Assembly: GCF_900963305.1 (NCBI RefSeq) | Contig: NC_042518.1 | Coordinates: 2,955,548 to 3,019,547, forward strand | DNA: 64,000 nt | Origin: Echeneis naucrates | Lineage: Eukaryota > Chordata > Actinopteri > Carangiformes > Echeneidae | Reading direction: 5' to 3' | Shown: positions 36,571 to 49,367 of the stretch, piece after piece | Layout: every line of letters starts with the position of its first letter | Position numbering within the stretch: the first letter of the stretch is position 1 | Position numbers and translations under genes: made by a program | Notes under the pieces: model-generated | Database searches by the model: none | What the model was told of the DNA's origin: nothing | Seen by the model: only the letters and a program-made list of their open reading frames with translations

Positions 36571-39520
36571 AAAGTATGGGGGCACAGACGTGGACGGGGC
36601 TCCGCAGAGCGAAATGGTTGGATGGAGAGGAGCTGCTGCGCGTTGAGTGGAGGGAGACGGCGAGAGAGATGGAGGCGGGGGGGAAGGACCATCTCTGCGG
36701 GGACTGGAGCCCAGGACCGACGGCGCAGTGCTGGCTATCGTTCAACCCTCCCCTTCTTCCTCCACAACGCCGCCGAGACGCAGGTAAGCCAACAGCAGCA
36801 GCCGCTCGCTTGCACGCACAAACGGCCGTAAATAAGCTCGAACCGGGAGGAAGGAGAGGAGGTGGAGGAGGTGGTGGTGGTGGTGGTGGTGAAATAAAAC
36901 ATCGGTCGTGTTTATTTTTCAAACCCGCATCGGTTCGGTTCTTTGTGGCTGAGAAATAAACCAACGGGTGGGGAGGAGGGGGGTACGAGACGAGGGCGGC
37001 CATGCCCGAATCTCTTGTCCTCTGCTGCGGGGAAGGAACTGTGTGAGGCCCGTAAGGTGAACGTGGTGTCTTTTCTTATACGTGTAAAACACAGCGGCCG
37101 TTATTTCGTTTGTTTATTTCTTATTTTTATTTTTTCTGCTACTTGCCGCCCCCCCCCATCGAAATGTGACTATTCTTGTTGTTTTGTGTGTTTTTTGTTT
37201 CTTTCTTTTCTTTTTTTCTTTCTTTCTTTTTTTTTTTTTTTTCGCTTCGGGTGGTGGTGGTGGTGGAGGAGGGGGGGAAGGAATTAGCGGCGGTTTCCGC
37301 GCCGAGACCTCCACGCGGCTGTCGGCGGAACAGCCAGCCGCCTCTCTGGGTCAGCCATCAGGGATCCGGGTTTAATATCTCACCGTGCAGAGACTCGCCC
37401 TCTCTCTCCCACCTCTCTCTCTCCGTCGACCAGCCCAGATCCACCGAAGACCGAGCTCGGAGAAGCCCGGTCCTTCGCCTATGTGCTCTCTTTCCGAGCA
37501 GAAAGGAGGGGGAAACGGGGATCGCTCTCCCCGCATCGCAACGCAACGCCCTGGGGTTTCGAACTTTCTGAGCTCGGGGCTCGTCGGTTTTTATTCCCGT
37601 TTTTGCAGTGCGCCATCTGGACCCTGTCACGGTAAGGTTTCCTCGTAAGAATGGAGGAGGAGGAGGCGGAGGAGAAGCAGCATGGCGGCGGACCTGGGGC
37701 TCGTTGTGTCGCGCCAGGGAAGCCCGTCGAGCCTCGGTCGGTTGTTAACGCTTCTCCCCCCGTCCATCTTTATTTAACGGCCGTTTTAAACCGCCCGTTG
37801 CCGTTAAACCCCCGCCTTTCAAAATAAACTCTACCCCGTTAAACGTCGACGGACGGAGGCGGTTTTGTTGTTTTTGTTTGTTTTTTGCTGTTTTGGCCGA
37901 TTAAAAAAAAGCACATTTCCCAGCTTTTCTCTTCTTTCTTCCCGTGAAGCTCCTTCCACCGCCGACAACACGACGTGCATGGCGGACATTATGACGGACT
38001 TTTAACGCTTTTATTCCCACTGAAAGTCTCATTCAAGCTTAACGTTTGCTTAAAGAAAATTAATTAAAAAAAAAAGATTTATTAAAAATAATTTGATTTG
38101 AGAAGCTGGGCTGCTTAAAAAAATAAACAATCTTAAAGTTCTGTTATCAAAGGGCATTTTTAAAAAGTGTATATCTGTAAATATAACGAGAAATATCCGA
38201 TTTAAGCTAAATTGGCGTGCCAAGCCGTCCTTGGTCGTGTAGTCCGGTTTAAAACGAAAAAAAAAAAAAAAATCATCCACATCTTTATACTTTACAAAGA
38301 AATGGAACATATTTGGTGTCGGAGCGGCTCCGAAACGCAGAAAATGTCGGTGTTTGGACGGTTTTCTGTGGAGCTCGGCCGCAGAGAGGTCACACCGTGA
38401 ACGCCACACTGAGCTGGGGGCCATCAAGGACACGACGAACAACGAGCAGCCGCCATCATTGGAGCACGGCTCGGCTACGCCTCGTTGAAGAATGCACTAG
38501 GTCTTTCCTCCCAGAAGCCGTGAAAAACACGGAATAAACCCGCCTTTGGAAGCACGTTTATTAAATGTATGCGATTATTGTGTCGCTGTCCTCTGTCCGG
38601 CCTCGGTGAAGGGTTTTTAGTTTTTTGTTGTTTTATTTTGTGGGGGGGTGGCGGTGGAAGGGAAGATTATGGGTTTGCGCGGCGGAGCTAGATGCGCGTC
38701 CATCGGTGATGAGGCGCCTCAGCCGAGTGGCGCACTTGGCTGCAGTTCTTCCGAGCCACCATTCCCCTCCGTCGGAGCTCCGAAAGCAGATCCCCCCAAA
38801 GTCCGTGGTCAGCTGGTCGCCTACAGCTGCCTGCCCGTCCACGTCCATTCGCTTCCTCCTTCCGTGGATCCTCCCCAACCTCCGCTCCCGACAGCGAGAA
38901 AATCCTCCATTACCGAGCGGACCGAGCCAGAAAATGGTCGCTCCTGTGCGTAATTTTTTTTTTTTTTTTTTTTGGGGAGGTCGTCGTCGTTGTTGTAGCT
39001 GCGGAATAAAGAACCGCACTAACGCGACAAAGTCCGGCTGGCGATATACTTTTTTATTTCTATATATATATATATTTTTTTTTTGTTGTTGTTGTCTCTG
39101 CTCGACGGAGACTCCTGTTGTCGAAGCTAGTTGTGCTAGTTGGAAGCTCCGCAGTGTTATTTGAGATTTGAAGCCGTCACAGGCAATAGCCTGTCTCACC
39201 ATGGAGCGTAAACGTTTAAGGGGCGGTGTAATGAACATAAACCATTATCCAGAGGCAAATTTGAAATCCGCCACCTGCGAAGATCAGCTGGACTTTAAAA
39301 ACACACACACTTTGTGTTGCGTGTCAGATCAATTTCAATCATATGAATATATATACACAATCTAAACATTATAATTTAATCCCATAATAAAAACAACTTT
39401 AATAAGATTACCTGAGCTTTTTCTTTATTAAAGATTATTTTAATCTAAGAATCTTATTTTCATTTTTATTTTACTAACTTTTTTTTTTTTTTTTTTAGAT
39501 AAAAGAAAGTAAAACCACAA
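36571..39520 (+). promoter_or_regulatory. GC-rich promoter region and 5' untranslated exons of ubtf
   Basis: Two candidate untranslated first exons end in good donors: one at 36783 (gacgcag|gtaagc) and one at 37631 (gtcacg|gtaagg). The acceptor is at 39498-39499, and the coding exon begins at 39500. Two donors feeding one acceptor suggest alternative first exons or a two-exon leader. The region has CpG-rich patches (36570-37000, 37280-37740, 38650-38950), separated by homopolymers and a (GGT)n run (36869-36891). Transcription starts are not determined. Confidence 0.55.
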
Positions 39521-42500
39521 ATGAATGGAGAAATGGAGGCAACCACCCAAGACCAAGGTATATCAGAATATAAACTGACACGTTTCTGTACAAATGTATG
39601 CATTAAAGAAAACAAAAACCAAATGTGGTGACACTTATACATGTTATGCAAGTATTACCTGCAATAATGAATTAAAGAAAGTATGCGCACTGGACAAAAC
39701 CTACTGACTTGGGTAGGTATTTTAAGTCGTTTTCCAACAGTTCTAGCTTTTTAGTTATGAGGCTTGACAGAATTATATTCTGAAAAACCACCTCTCATAG
39801 ATAGACAGATATTCTATTAATCCCATTATGGAACAATCCAGTGTCTTAATCAAAAAAATATACAATCTACATAACACATTAAGATGATTTTGTTACATTT
39901 TACTATTTTCTTATGCCATATGGAGTAAATAAGTAATCAAAAGAATTAAATTACAGTTGATATAATAATGTTTCCTCTAGTTAGAGTTCTAACAGAGCAG
40001 ACTCTTGCGAGTCTTAATTACTTGATTAACTGTTATTTCTGTCGCATTCACATCGTGACAGTTTGGGCACAGGATGACCTCTTAAAGTTGTTAGAGTCCA
40101 TGAAAGTGGCTCTGCCGCAGAAGGACCTGACCAAATACAAAACATCAGAGTCTCACCTCGACTGGCAGAAGGTGGCCTTCAATTCCTACACAGCAGAGAT
40201 GTGTAAGCAGAAGTGGCAGGAGGTCTCAAAAGAGGTGAGTCAGCTGCAGTTACACTCATGATTATTGTCTGACAGTCAGCTGTATTGTCTGCTAAATGTC
40301 AAATATAGACCTCGGGTTAGTTAATGCGTTTTATTTTGCTGCTTTAATTGCAGATTCGTAAATTCAGGACTCTGACGGAACTAATAGTCGATGCTCAAGA
40401 TTACATTAAGAACCCCTACAAGGGCAAGAAAATAAAGGTGAGTGAAAACACCACAGAATTTCTTCAATGAGGAACATCTATAAATTTATGAATAAATTAT
40501 GAATATTTAATCCAATTTTGTTTCCACTTTACACCCAGAAACATCCAGATTTTCCCAAGAAGCCCCTGACTCCATACTTCCGTTTCTTCATGGAAAAGAG
40601 GGCGAAATATGCAAAGTTACACCCTGAGATGAGCAATTTAGATCTAACAAAAATCCTCTCAAAGAAGTACAGGGAGCTGCCAGACAAAAAGAAGGTCAGT
40701 TAAAAACAAAAGCTACACCTCAACTTTGACTCTGGCATTATTTGAAGCAGTTTCAAAAAGTATGAAATAACATTGTTTTCTATTCTGCAGAAAAAATACG
40801 TTGATGACTTCTTAAGAGACAAAGAATCATTTGTGCAAAGTATGATGAAGTTCAGGTGAGATAACTTCACATTGGGAACATTAGTCCTGTTTTCCCGGCA
40901 TATTTAAGGATGATAACTGAACTAACATGCTCTTGTATGATGTGTAAATGTAGGGAAGAACACCCAGACCTGGTGGAGAGCATGACCAAGAAAGGTTCAA
41001 ACGTCCCAGAGAAGCCCAAGACACCACAGCAGCTGTGGTACAACCATGAGAAGAAAGCTTTCCTCAAAACACACCCAGATGTATGCTTGGGCATTTTTTG
41101 ACATGTGAAATACTTGTATGGGTAAATTTGTGTGGAAAATGTAAAAAACTTTCTGTTTGACACCAGGCGACCACCAAAGACATTAAGGACAGTCTTGGCA
41201 AACAGTGGACGCAGCTGTCTGACAAAAAAAGGCTCAAATGGATCACAAAGTCCCTGGAACAGCAGAAGCAGTATGAGGTGAGACTAAAGGGATGGCGATG
41301 TGTTTCCCCAGAGTTGAAAAATGGTGTTGATGTACTGTCAGTAGAAGCATATTCAATGTTTAAATGTTTGGGTCCTTTTTAATATTCTAGGAGACAATGC
41401 GGGAGTACATCCAGCAGCACCCCGAGTTAAACATGACCCAGGGAGATATCGTGAAGTCCACCCTGACCAAGGCTGAGAGGCACCTGAAGGACAAATCGGA
41501 CGGCCGGCCCGACAAACCGCCACCGTGAGTTGGAGCTGAAAATGCACTGCTGACGCATCAAAACAAGTCCAGTCCTATCATAGAGTTGCATGGACATTTT
41601 TTTTGTGTGTGTGTAATGCCACTTCCAGAAATGGTTACTCAATGTTCTGCGCCGAGTTGATGTCGAGCATGAAGGACGTACCCAGCACGGAGCGAATGGT
41701 GATGTGTAGCCAGAGGTGGAAGCTGCTGAAACAGGCAGAGAAGGACGCCTATCAGAAACGCTGTGAACAGGTTAGTTCAGAATCAAGTCACATTTTGAGG
41801 AAAAAGGAAACCATTCAGCTTCGTCATAATGTATTTGTTTGTGTTTCCAGAGAAAGAAGGAGTATGAAATTGAGATGAACAGATTTCTCAGTGTAAGTCT
41901 CTTTTTAATTCCTCTAACTTGCGTTATCGTGCTCAGTGTTAACATCATGACAAGTGCTTTCGTTTCTGTGTTATACTTTTCTTATTTATATTTTGTCTGC
42001 TCTTCTTGGATATTTAGAGTTTATCAGCAGAGGAGCAGCAGCGTGTCTTGGGTGAGGATAAGATAGGTTTGAGGAAGGCCAGTGGAGCCAGCAGTCCTGC
42101 CTCCAAAAAGAAAAACCCAAAAGCAAAGGTAAGACTGAATAAACAACAGTCTGTGCCGACGTTTACACGCTTCTGTAATTTATGACATAAACATTGTCGT
42201 ATTCTTTTCTGATATTTTTTTGCTCCGCATCTGTAGACCAATCCAGAGAAACCCAAGAGGCCCATTTCAGCCATGTTCATCTTCTCTGAGGAGAAACGTC
42301 CCAAACTGCAGCAGGAGCGACCAGATCTTTCTGACAGCGAACTTACAAGACTGCTGGCGCGAATGTGGAATGAACTGCCAGATAAGAAGAAGGTTAGTAG
42401 ACCGATCACAAAAGCCAAATTATACCATATGTACTGATCAAATGTAAAAATATATGTATATCTGGTTGTTTGGTTATCTAGGAGAAGTATAAACGTCTAG

Positions 42501-44223
42501 AAACGGTCCTGAAGGCCGAATCTGAGAAGAAGGAGAAGGAAGACCGGAGTCGTCTGCCAGACCCTCCCAAGACGGCTCAGGACATCTGGCAGCAGAGTGT
42601 CATAGGAGACTACCTGGCCAGGTTTAAGGTGCACATTACTCCTGATTTTAAGTCACTGGCAACTACTGCTGAGTGTTCATGCATGCGTAAACACCAAATC
42701 ACCCAAAAAAGGCAGAAGCAGATGAATGCTGTCAACACATGACGCCATTTAAGACACTGTAGTGTCAGGTATCTTCAGCCAGCCGTTGACACCTAACATC
42801 TAAAATAAAAGTTGTTTTTGATACGTGCTCTCTTTCGTCACCTATCAGTATATAATGTAAAACAATTGGTTTTCCAGAGCGATCGGCCAAAGGCACAGAA
42901 AGCGATGGAAGCCACCTGGAGCACCATGGAGAAAAAGGAGAAGATCATGTGGATCAAAAAGGCAGCAGAGGATCAGAAAAGATATGAGGTATCACTGTAA
43001 ATGTTCAGCAGGACTTCCTAATATCTGTTCATGGTCCCAGTGAAGTAACCATCTGTGATCTGTGCCTCGACAGAGAGACCTGTGTGAGATGCGCTCGCCT
43101 GCTGCTGCCATTGCCTCAGGGAAGAAGATGAAGTTTGAGGGTGAACCCAAGAAACCACCATCGTAAGTTTCCCCCATTCCACTCATCTGTGCTGTTGCAT
43201 GTTTGTAAGGTAATGATATCCTGAAATATTTATGGTGTTTGTTTCTATCTTTTGAATCTAGAAATGGATATCAAAAGTTCTCTCAGGAGATGCTGTCCAA
43301 CGGAGAGCTGAATCACCTCCCGATGAAAGAGCGGATGGCAGAGATCGGCAGCCGTTGGCAGAGGTTACCACTGAAGGACAAAGACCGCTACAAGAAGATT
43401 GCTGAGGAAAAGCAGAGGCAGTACAAAGTCCAACTGGAACAGTGGCTCGCTGTAAGGAATGATTGTTAGATAAGAAGATTTCAGTACATAAGTCATGACT
43501 TCTTTCCCCCCTCAAACAAAAACCTTCTTCTTCCACAGAGCTTATCTTCTCAAGAGAGAAACACTTACAAAGAATACAATTCACAAGTAAGTCAGTTGTT
43601 TTACTTTTTTCTTCGTTATAATTGTTGTGCACTCTTTAAGGAAATTTACAGCGCACTGATTCCAATATTTCCCCAACTCTCAACTCTCTCTCGCACATAT
43701 TTGAATGAATGTTTCCTCCGTTTGATGTTTTAGAAAAGGAGAACAACTGCAAAACCAGGAGGGCCCAAGGCGAAGTCCAAGAAATCTGTGAGTGCCACTT
43801 TCCAGTCATTAGACCCCAAATACTGAGAAATACATGTGACTAAATGTCTCTGTGTCCACAGGACACCGAGGAGGAGGAGGACGATGAAGAAGATGATGAT
43901 GACGACGAGCAGGAGAAAGCTTCCTCTGACGCGGATTCCTCCAGTGAAGATGATGAGGATGACGATGATGAAGACGACGATGACGACGACGTAAGTGGTG
44001 TTTGCCATCAGCGATTTTCAGAGAAAAAGTATTGATTGTGCTGATTGAAAATTGTATTTATTTTTTCAATTTCTCAATGTATTCCATCTTGAAGAAGGAC
44101 GATGACGACGATGACGATGATGAAGACGATGACGATGACGAGGCGGAGGACAAGGAGAACAAGTCGGAGGACAGCAGCAGCGAGTCGAATTCACAGGGAA
44201 CGTCAGACTCTGATTCGGACTGA
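39521..44223 (+). CDS. ubtf: upstream binding transcription factor UBF, six HMG boxes plus acidic tail
   Basis: Nucleolar HMG-box protein that organises rDNA chromatin and supports RNA polymerase I initiation. Coding exons: 39521-39557, 40062-40234, 40354-40437, 40539-40694, 40791-40855, 40954-41080, 41167-41277, 41391-41524, 41629-41770, 41851-41892, 42018-42128, 42237-42392, 42482-42628, 42878-42988, 43074-43162, 43262-43451, 43539-43586, 43734-43787, 43862-43990, 44095-44223. Total 744 residues (human 764), all phases consistent. HMG boxes at about 103-171 ([19 protein letters not shown]), 189-255, 293-361, 400-466, 474-535 and 562-625. The dimerisation region precedes box 1. From about 660 to the end the protein is an Asp/Glu/Ser tail ending SDSDSD, the segment that contacts SL1 in mammals. 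Exon 7 (111 nt, 37 codons) corresponds to the segment missing from mammalian UBF2. The last exon's acceptor is a tandem NAGNAG (44092-44097). Start MNGE matches human. Confidence 0.97.
39797..39840. repeat. possible LINE/SINE tail fragment in ubtf intron
   Basis: The stretch around tagatagacagatattc and ttaatcccattatgg resembles the common fish LINE/SINE 3' tail (TTTATTGATCCC...GGGAAATTC), in degenerate form. Recognised from memory only, and short. Confidence 0.35.
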
Positions 44224-46979
44224 TGCGTCGGGCCGACGTCGTCCTGAGACGAACTGAGCAGCGCTGAGCTGAGCCAAGAGTCCAGGGAGCTCTGCCACTG
44301 TGCCAACCCTGCTCTCCTCCCACCACCAGAGGGAGCCCCTGCATTGCCTCATCCATTTCACACTCACCCACTTTATGTTGCTGCGTTGGTGATCTGTGCT
44401 CACAGAGGGACCCCGCCCTTCTGTCCAAAATCTGTTTCATTCCCTCCCTGGTGTGATGGCCGTGTCACAGCCCAGGCCACTGACATTATGCCAAAAACAG
44501 CATCCCACTGGTTTGGTGATGTCATGAACATTTCCGCCGCTGGTTTCAATCTTGACTTGCAGGCTCAGTGGTTTAAGGTTAGCGTTTTAATGTCCAGGGT
44601 AATGAGTTACCCTCCAGTGTTTCTTATATTATTCTGGTAATTAGTTGAAGACAGATGGCAAGAGTTGTGATCAGGCTTCATGGCCAAAGAACACGTTTTG
44701 GGCATCACTTTTGGAAAAGGGGGATGTGCGGGGCACTGAAAAATTGCACTCAGAATGTTTCATTTGAATTTTTTCTTTTTTTTTTTTTTTTTTCCCAGGC
44801 ATTTGTTGCTTTGTTGTCTTCTCAATTTATGATGTAGATTTTATCATTTGGTTCTTAAAGAGGTGGTATTTTTTCAGGAAAAAATCAAGCCATTATGAAT
44901 GTCTTTTTTGTTGTTGGTTTTGTTTTTGTTGTTGTCGTTGTTGCTGGAGAAATTCAGAACTTGTTTCTTACCCGTGTTCTTATTTTTTTAAAGACAGTGC
45001 CTATAAAGTATTAACCCCCCTCCCTTTGACTTTTTCATGTTTTATTGTTTTACATTGTTGAACCAAAGTGGATGTAATGAGGCTTTTTTGACACAACTAC
45101 TCAGAAAAAAAAAACTTCCAAAGGAAAGCTGACAGTCATTGGAAATTGATTTATTTGCTAGATTGAGGTGCAGCCGATGTTCGAAGATCAGATACAATAT
45201 CTAAATTAATAAGCCCAAATATGAAACAAGAAGGTTGATTGCATGTTTCACGGAAAGTGTCATGTCCTGCTCCGCATCCTCTCTCCAATCTAAGTCAGGC
45301 CTCAATGAAGCCGTTCCTGCACCATTGCAGAAAAAAATGTTGTCTCTTTCTTTTTATACTTTTTTTAACCAGTTGCCCTTACTCTAGTTTCCAGGCCTAT
45401 GCCGTCCTTTGAAATGTCTTTTGTCCTTCCCCTGAATTCCAGTTTTTGCAGTTTATTTAAGATAACATTTATCTTCAGTGTGGTTTTTATTAGAAAATTA
45501 AGTAGTTATGGTTTTGTAACGTGGGCTCCATGAAACGATTGGCTGATCCACTTCATACTTGATTATTTGCATTTTATACATAAGCATTTATTTATAGATA
45601 GATTTATGTCATTTTTCACCTAAACATTTAAGTTAAACATTTTACATCCACTGTGCTTCAGTGTTAAAACAAAAAAGTCCAATGGTGGTGGATTACATAT
45701 ATAATATAGGCACTGCAGGATCCATTGCCATGTGTATGTTATTGACAGGTGTTATTCATGAAAATTACTGTCATCTCTTGTAGTGCATAAATTCATGTGT
45801 CTGAAACAATCGTGTTTGACTCAGTTTGTTGTGGTCCAGCAGTGACAACCAGTTTAGTGTTTGTGGTTTGTCATTGAAGGGATCGCACTTGTGTTCTTCA
45901 TTTAGAGCTAAATCTGACTGGTTTTTAAAGCGTTTTGTCATACAGTTGGTGTATGGTTCTTCCAGAACCCTTCTTTTACGTTTTTGGTTTAAATGAATTG
46001 TTCCTCTGCTTTTTTTTTTTTGTTTTAATTGTGAGTGGTTGCATTCTCACTCATCTGGAATCATTTATGGATGTTAAACTTTATGGTTGCATCTGTTTTT
46101 CTTTTCAAATGTTAATGGTATTGACTCTAATCCATCTGGATTTTAGTCTGATGCTTATCCCAAAAAAGTGTGCACTTATTGTAAATCTGTCCCTCTGTGT
46201 GAGTTTGTGTGCATGCATGCACAGAACTGTGTATATATGAGGGTGTATGTGTGTTTTTGCTTTAATGTGTGATGTTTTTGCTGTTTTGTTGCATACCATG
46301 ATGTGACTGCAGCGTGCATGTATGCCTGTGTGGGGACATCATACCAACACCATGAATGTAGATACTGTTAAATCTTTTTTCTTTTCTTTCTTTTTTTTTC
46401 TCCAAAGGTCTTTAGTAATTCTTCTGCTTGGCGCTGTCATGTCACTTGTTACCGACAGACTGTCGTTTTGGATGAGGACATGGCAACTTATTAATTCTCT
46501 GTTAGTAATGGACTGATTTTGACCATTATGAATTTCATCACAGACTAAAATAAAACCAGCGTGGACTATTTAAATAACTCTGGGAGGGAAAAGGAAAGTG
46601 TTTGTCGATATTGATCGATGGGAGTTTGCAAAAGGGATTGGGGAAGAGAGTTGCCAGTGGATTTGGGGTTAAAAAAAACTTGTAATTTTTTTGTAAATAC
46701 TGTTTTTGTATTGAGTGCTTATTGTTTTGTTAGTATTTTCATTTGGCAAACCCTCATCTGTGACTTCTGAGGCCACCGAGCCTTTCACTCACGGGGGAGA
46801 ATTTTTGGTTCAAGTCACCTGTTTTAGTTGTTGTTCTCTCCCTTATGTTGGTTTATAGAAATATCTAAGACAAGCAAAGCTTTACAAGTTTGTACTGCTG
46901 ATCATTTGACAAAAATTGATGTTTTCTATAGCTGAGGGTGTTCTTATGTCCTTGTAGTTCAAGTATTTGGGCAAATAAA
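44224..46979 (+). other. long 3' UTR of ubtf
   Basis: About 2.75 kb from the stop to AATAAA at 46974-46979, with an earlier AATAAA near 46549. AT-rich with T-runs. Contains the interspersed repeat at 44993-45245. No coding content. Confidence 0.65.
44993..45245 (+). repeat. old interspersed repeat in the ubtf 3' UTR
   Basis: The segment runs from gacagtgcctataaagtatt, through a pyrimidine stretch with CATGTTTTATTGTTTTACA and GTGGATGTAATGAGGCTTT, to ATCTAAATTAATAAG and GATTGCATG. It closely resembles a widespread fish repeat I remember (beginning GTGCCTATAAAAAGTATTCACCCCC). That repeat is thought to be a non-autonomous DNA element. Divergence of individual bases suggests an old insertion. Family assignment was not checked against a library. 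Confidence 0.6.
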
Positions 46980-46989
46980 AATGATCTTT

Positions 46990-48400
46990 AACAGTTAGAA
47001 GTGTCTTTTTATTTTAATCGTGCACAAGCAATCAAAATGTGTCTAACACCTAATGTGTGCATCGCTTTTGTGTTAAAATTGGTGGCTTTTCTGTCTGGAC
47101 TGTTTATCAAATGCATCAATGCTTTCAATTGTTCAACATGCACCATGCAAAATTAAAAATAGATTTTTCTGTGTCATTTGAAACGGTACATAATTCCTTT
47201 TGGAGAAATGCTAGTTCAGGTGAGCTGAACATGAAGCCATCCAGCCCATTCAGGGAGAACTGGAGGGTTAACACTGAGCCTGGACCAATAATCCAACATC
47301 TGCCCTGAGTTTGGCTAACCCTCCTGTGGCCCACCAGGATCAGACCCCTGCAGCTGATGATGATTTGTGGACAGCATGTCAATCTGTCACATGGGAGTGT
47401 GTCCACAGAGTGAACACTGATGCTGGCGGTGACCTCTGACCCTCTCAGACTCAGACCGGGCCTTGGTCAAGACGGGAGGTCTGATGAAGGCTAAAGCCTG
47501 CTGGCCTGCCTCAAGTCTGCCAGTCATAGCGGAAACATGCTGACTGCGCCTTCAATATAAAATGACCAACAAGGCCTCAGCTGCATCACACAAGCTGCCC
47601 AGCAACAACAAGCTTTATCGGAAAATCATGGGCAAGTATGGATGGAGCAAGGACACAGTGATATCTGACGGGCTCAGTATGAGACAACAGTAATACGCAG
47701 TTGCATTGAAACTGCATTGCATTGTCTGCTCTGTTCAGCTCTATTCATTGGATTATTAATTTCCTTTGTTTTTACAGAACACATTTTAGCAAGCCAGAGA
47801 AGAAGAAACTCTAAAAAAGAATGGCTGAGGGTTGTATTCATAATTGTACGATGGCCACATCAAGCTTGGAAGAGGTCGGGCCAAGACTGAAACATTTGTG
47901 ATCAGAAGTGAAAACATAACATACACGTTCATAGAAGATGGCCCCTGTGATTGTCATGTTAATGGAAGATGATAAGAAATAATATAAGCCTCTTAGGCTT
48001 TTTGTGGAATCTTGAAACTGAAAAAAAAAAAGACAATGAAATTGTTTTTAAGAAATAGGAACCATGATAATACTGCTTAAGTATCGAGCTGCATTAAGCA
48101 TTTTACTTTAAATACTTAATATTCATCATGCTTATTTTAATTCTATCATGACTATATTGATATATTTATATGTTTTTTTGTTTTTTGTTTGTTGTTTTTC
48201 TTTTTCCAACATCGACTCACAAACTTTAACGTCCGGAGCTTTTATTCGCAAAGGTCAAAGCGGAAGTCCGCAGCTCAGTGCCGGTGTTAGCTTCTGGCTG
48301 CTCGGTCGGTTGGCCTGCTGGCTGTTCAACGAGGTTTTTGTCTTAAATTTGGGCGACACCTGCAACAACAAAGCAGTCTAAAGCAGCCTTCATTGTTGTT
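46990..48400. other. ubtf-atxn7l3 intergenic region
   Basis: No gene, RNA or known repeat recognised. The part 47210-47580 is less AT-rich than its surroundings but has no consistent reading frame. CpG content rises from about 48220 at the atxn7l3 promoter. Confidence 0.5.
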
Positions 48401-49367
48401 ATCATTATTATTGTTGCTTCACCGGCCTCCCGAACATGGATACAGCCGACGAGCAGGCTTCGTGTTAGCGACTCGGTGATGTTGGCTCCAGAGAAACTGC
48501 CTGAGTTTTCGGTATGACAGGGTAAGAGGAAACTGTTTCAGCCTCAAATTCAACACCCAACATCATCTCATTCTCTAAAATCAACCCCCCTCCCCCCAAT
48601 TTCACTCCACTGAAGAGATTTTCCTGCATTTTGAGCTGTTAGCACGTTAGCCGAGGCTAGCTAGCAAACGCTGAACCGCAAACGTTAAAGAGTTTGCTAA
48701 CAAACTGACAGTTAGCTGATTTTATCTGTTCATCTCCGCCAGCTGAATTGTTCAAATCGAGATTTTCCTGTCCTGTTTGTTGAGTAAATCAAGACGCATT
48801 CGGCCTCAGTTGCCACACAGCACGTATTGAGATGTTAGGAGCTCACTTCTTATGGGGTTTTAGTCGATTAATCGAAAAGTTGAAACCACACCAGGAAATT
48901 CAGCAGCGGTGAATGTGATGGTCAAACATTTTCAGTCATTTTATTTAGTGAGATGTAACAAAACATCACCGTGTTTTTAGTGTGTTGTGTTTATAAACTG
49001 GATGTATTTTAGTAAACAAGACGTAGGATGTATAAATTGATCAATCAGGAAATAATTGGTTTGTTTATCAGCAGTGGAAGTAATTGACAGTATATTCAAC
49101 TCTACAGAGGTTACACTTTAATTTATCAAAGCTATTTTCTTCACCAACAGAATGAAGACACATCTGCAAGGACTGATCACTATTTTAAAAGTGAGTGTTT
49201 TGCTCCTCAACTAGATTCTTGATGACTGATGTGATTTTTCACTCTTAAAATCTGTTATCCTGTTGAGCCACCATCATGGTGTGGCTCTAATTTAGTTTTC
49301 TGCTTTCTACATTTACAGGTCAATATCCCATTACCTTGCTATCAAGATTTCAAAGACAGATTTTCAA
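48401..49367 (+). promoter_or_regulatory. promoter, untranslated exons and upstream ORF of atxn7l3
   Basis: A first exon ending at 48531 (donor gtaaga), a 40-nt exon at 49151-49190 and the start of the exon at 49319 form the 5' leader. ATG at 48524 (exon 1) and ATG at 49152 are in one frame. That frame stays open across both splice junctions, runs past the main ATG (49368) in another frame and ends at TGA 49498-49500, about 53 codons in all. Such an overlapping uORF would limit translation of the main frame. The first exon lies in CpG-rich sequence near 48200-48500. Confidence 0.6.

Noticed and set aside
36407-37003. Minus-strand 198-codon frame with poly-proline
   Set aside because: It is produced by the (GGT)n tract of the ubtf promoter region; no domain or conservation.
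43844-44223. Asp/Glu-only plus-strand frames as separate small acidic proteins
   Set aside because: They are the last two exons of ubtf with intron read-through.
47210-47580. Less AT-rich island as a possible exon or ncRNA between ubtf and atxn7l3
   Set aside because: No consistent frame, splice pair or fold could be supported.
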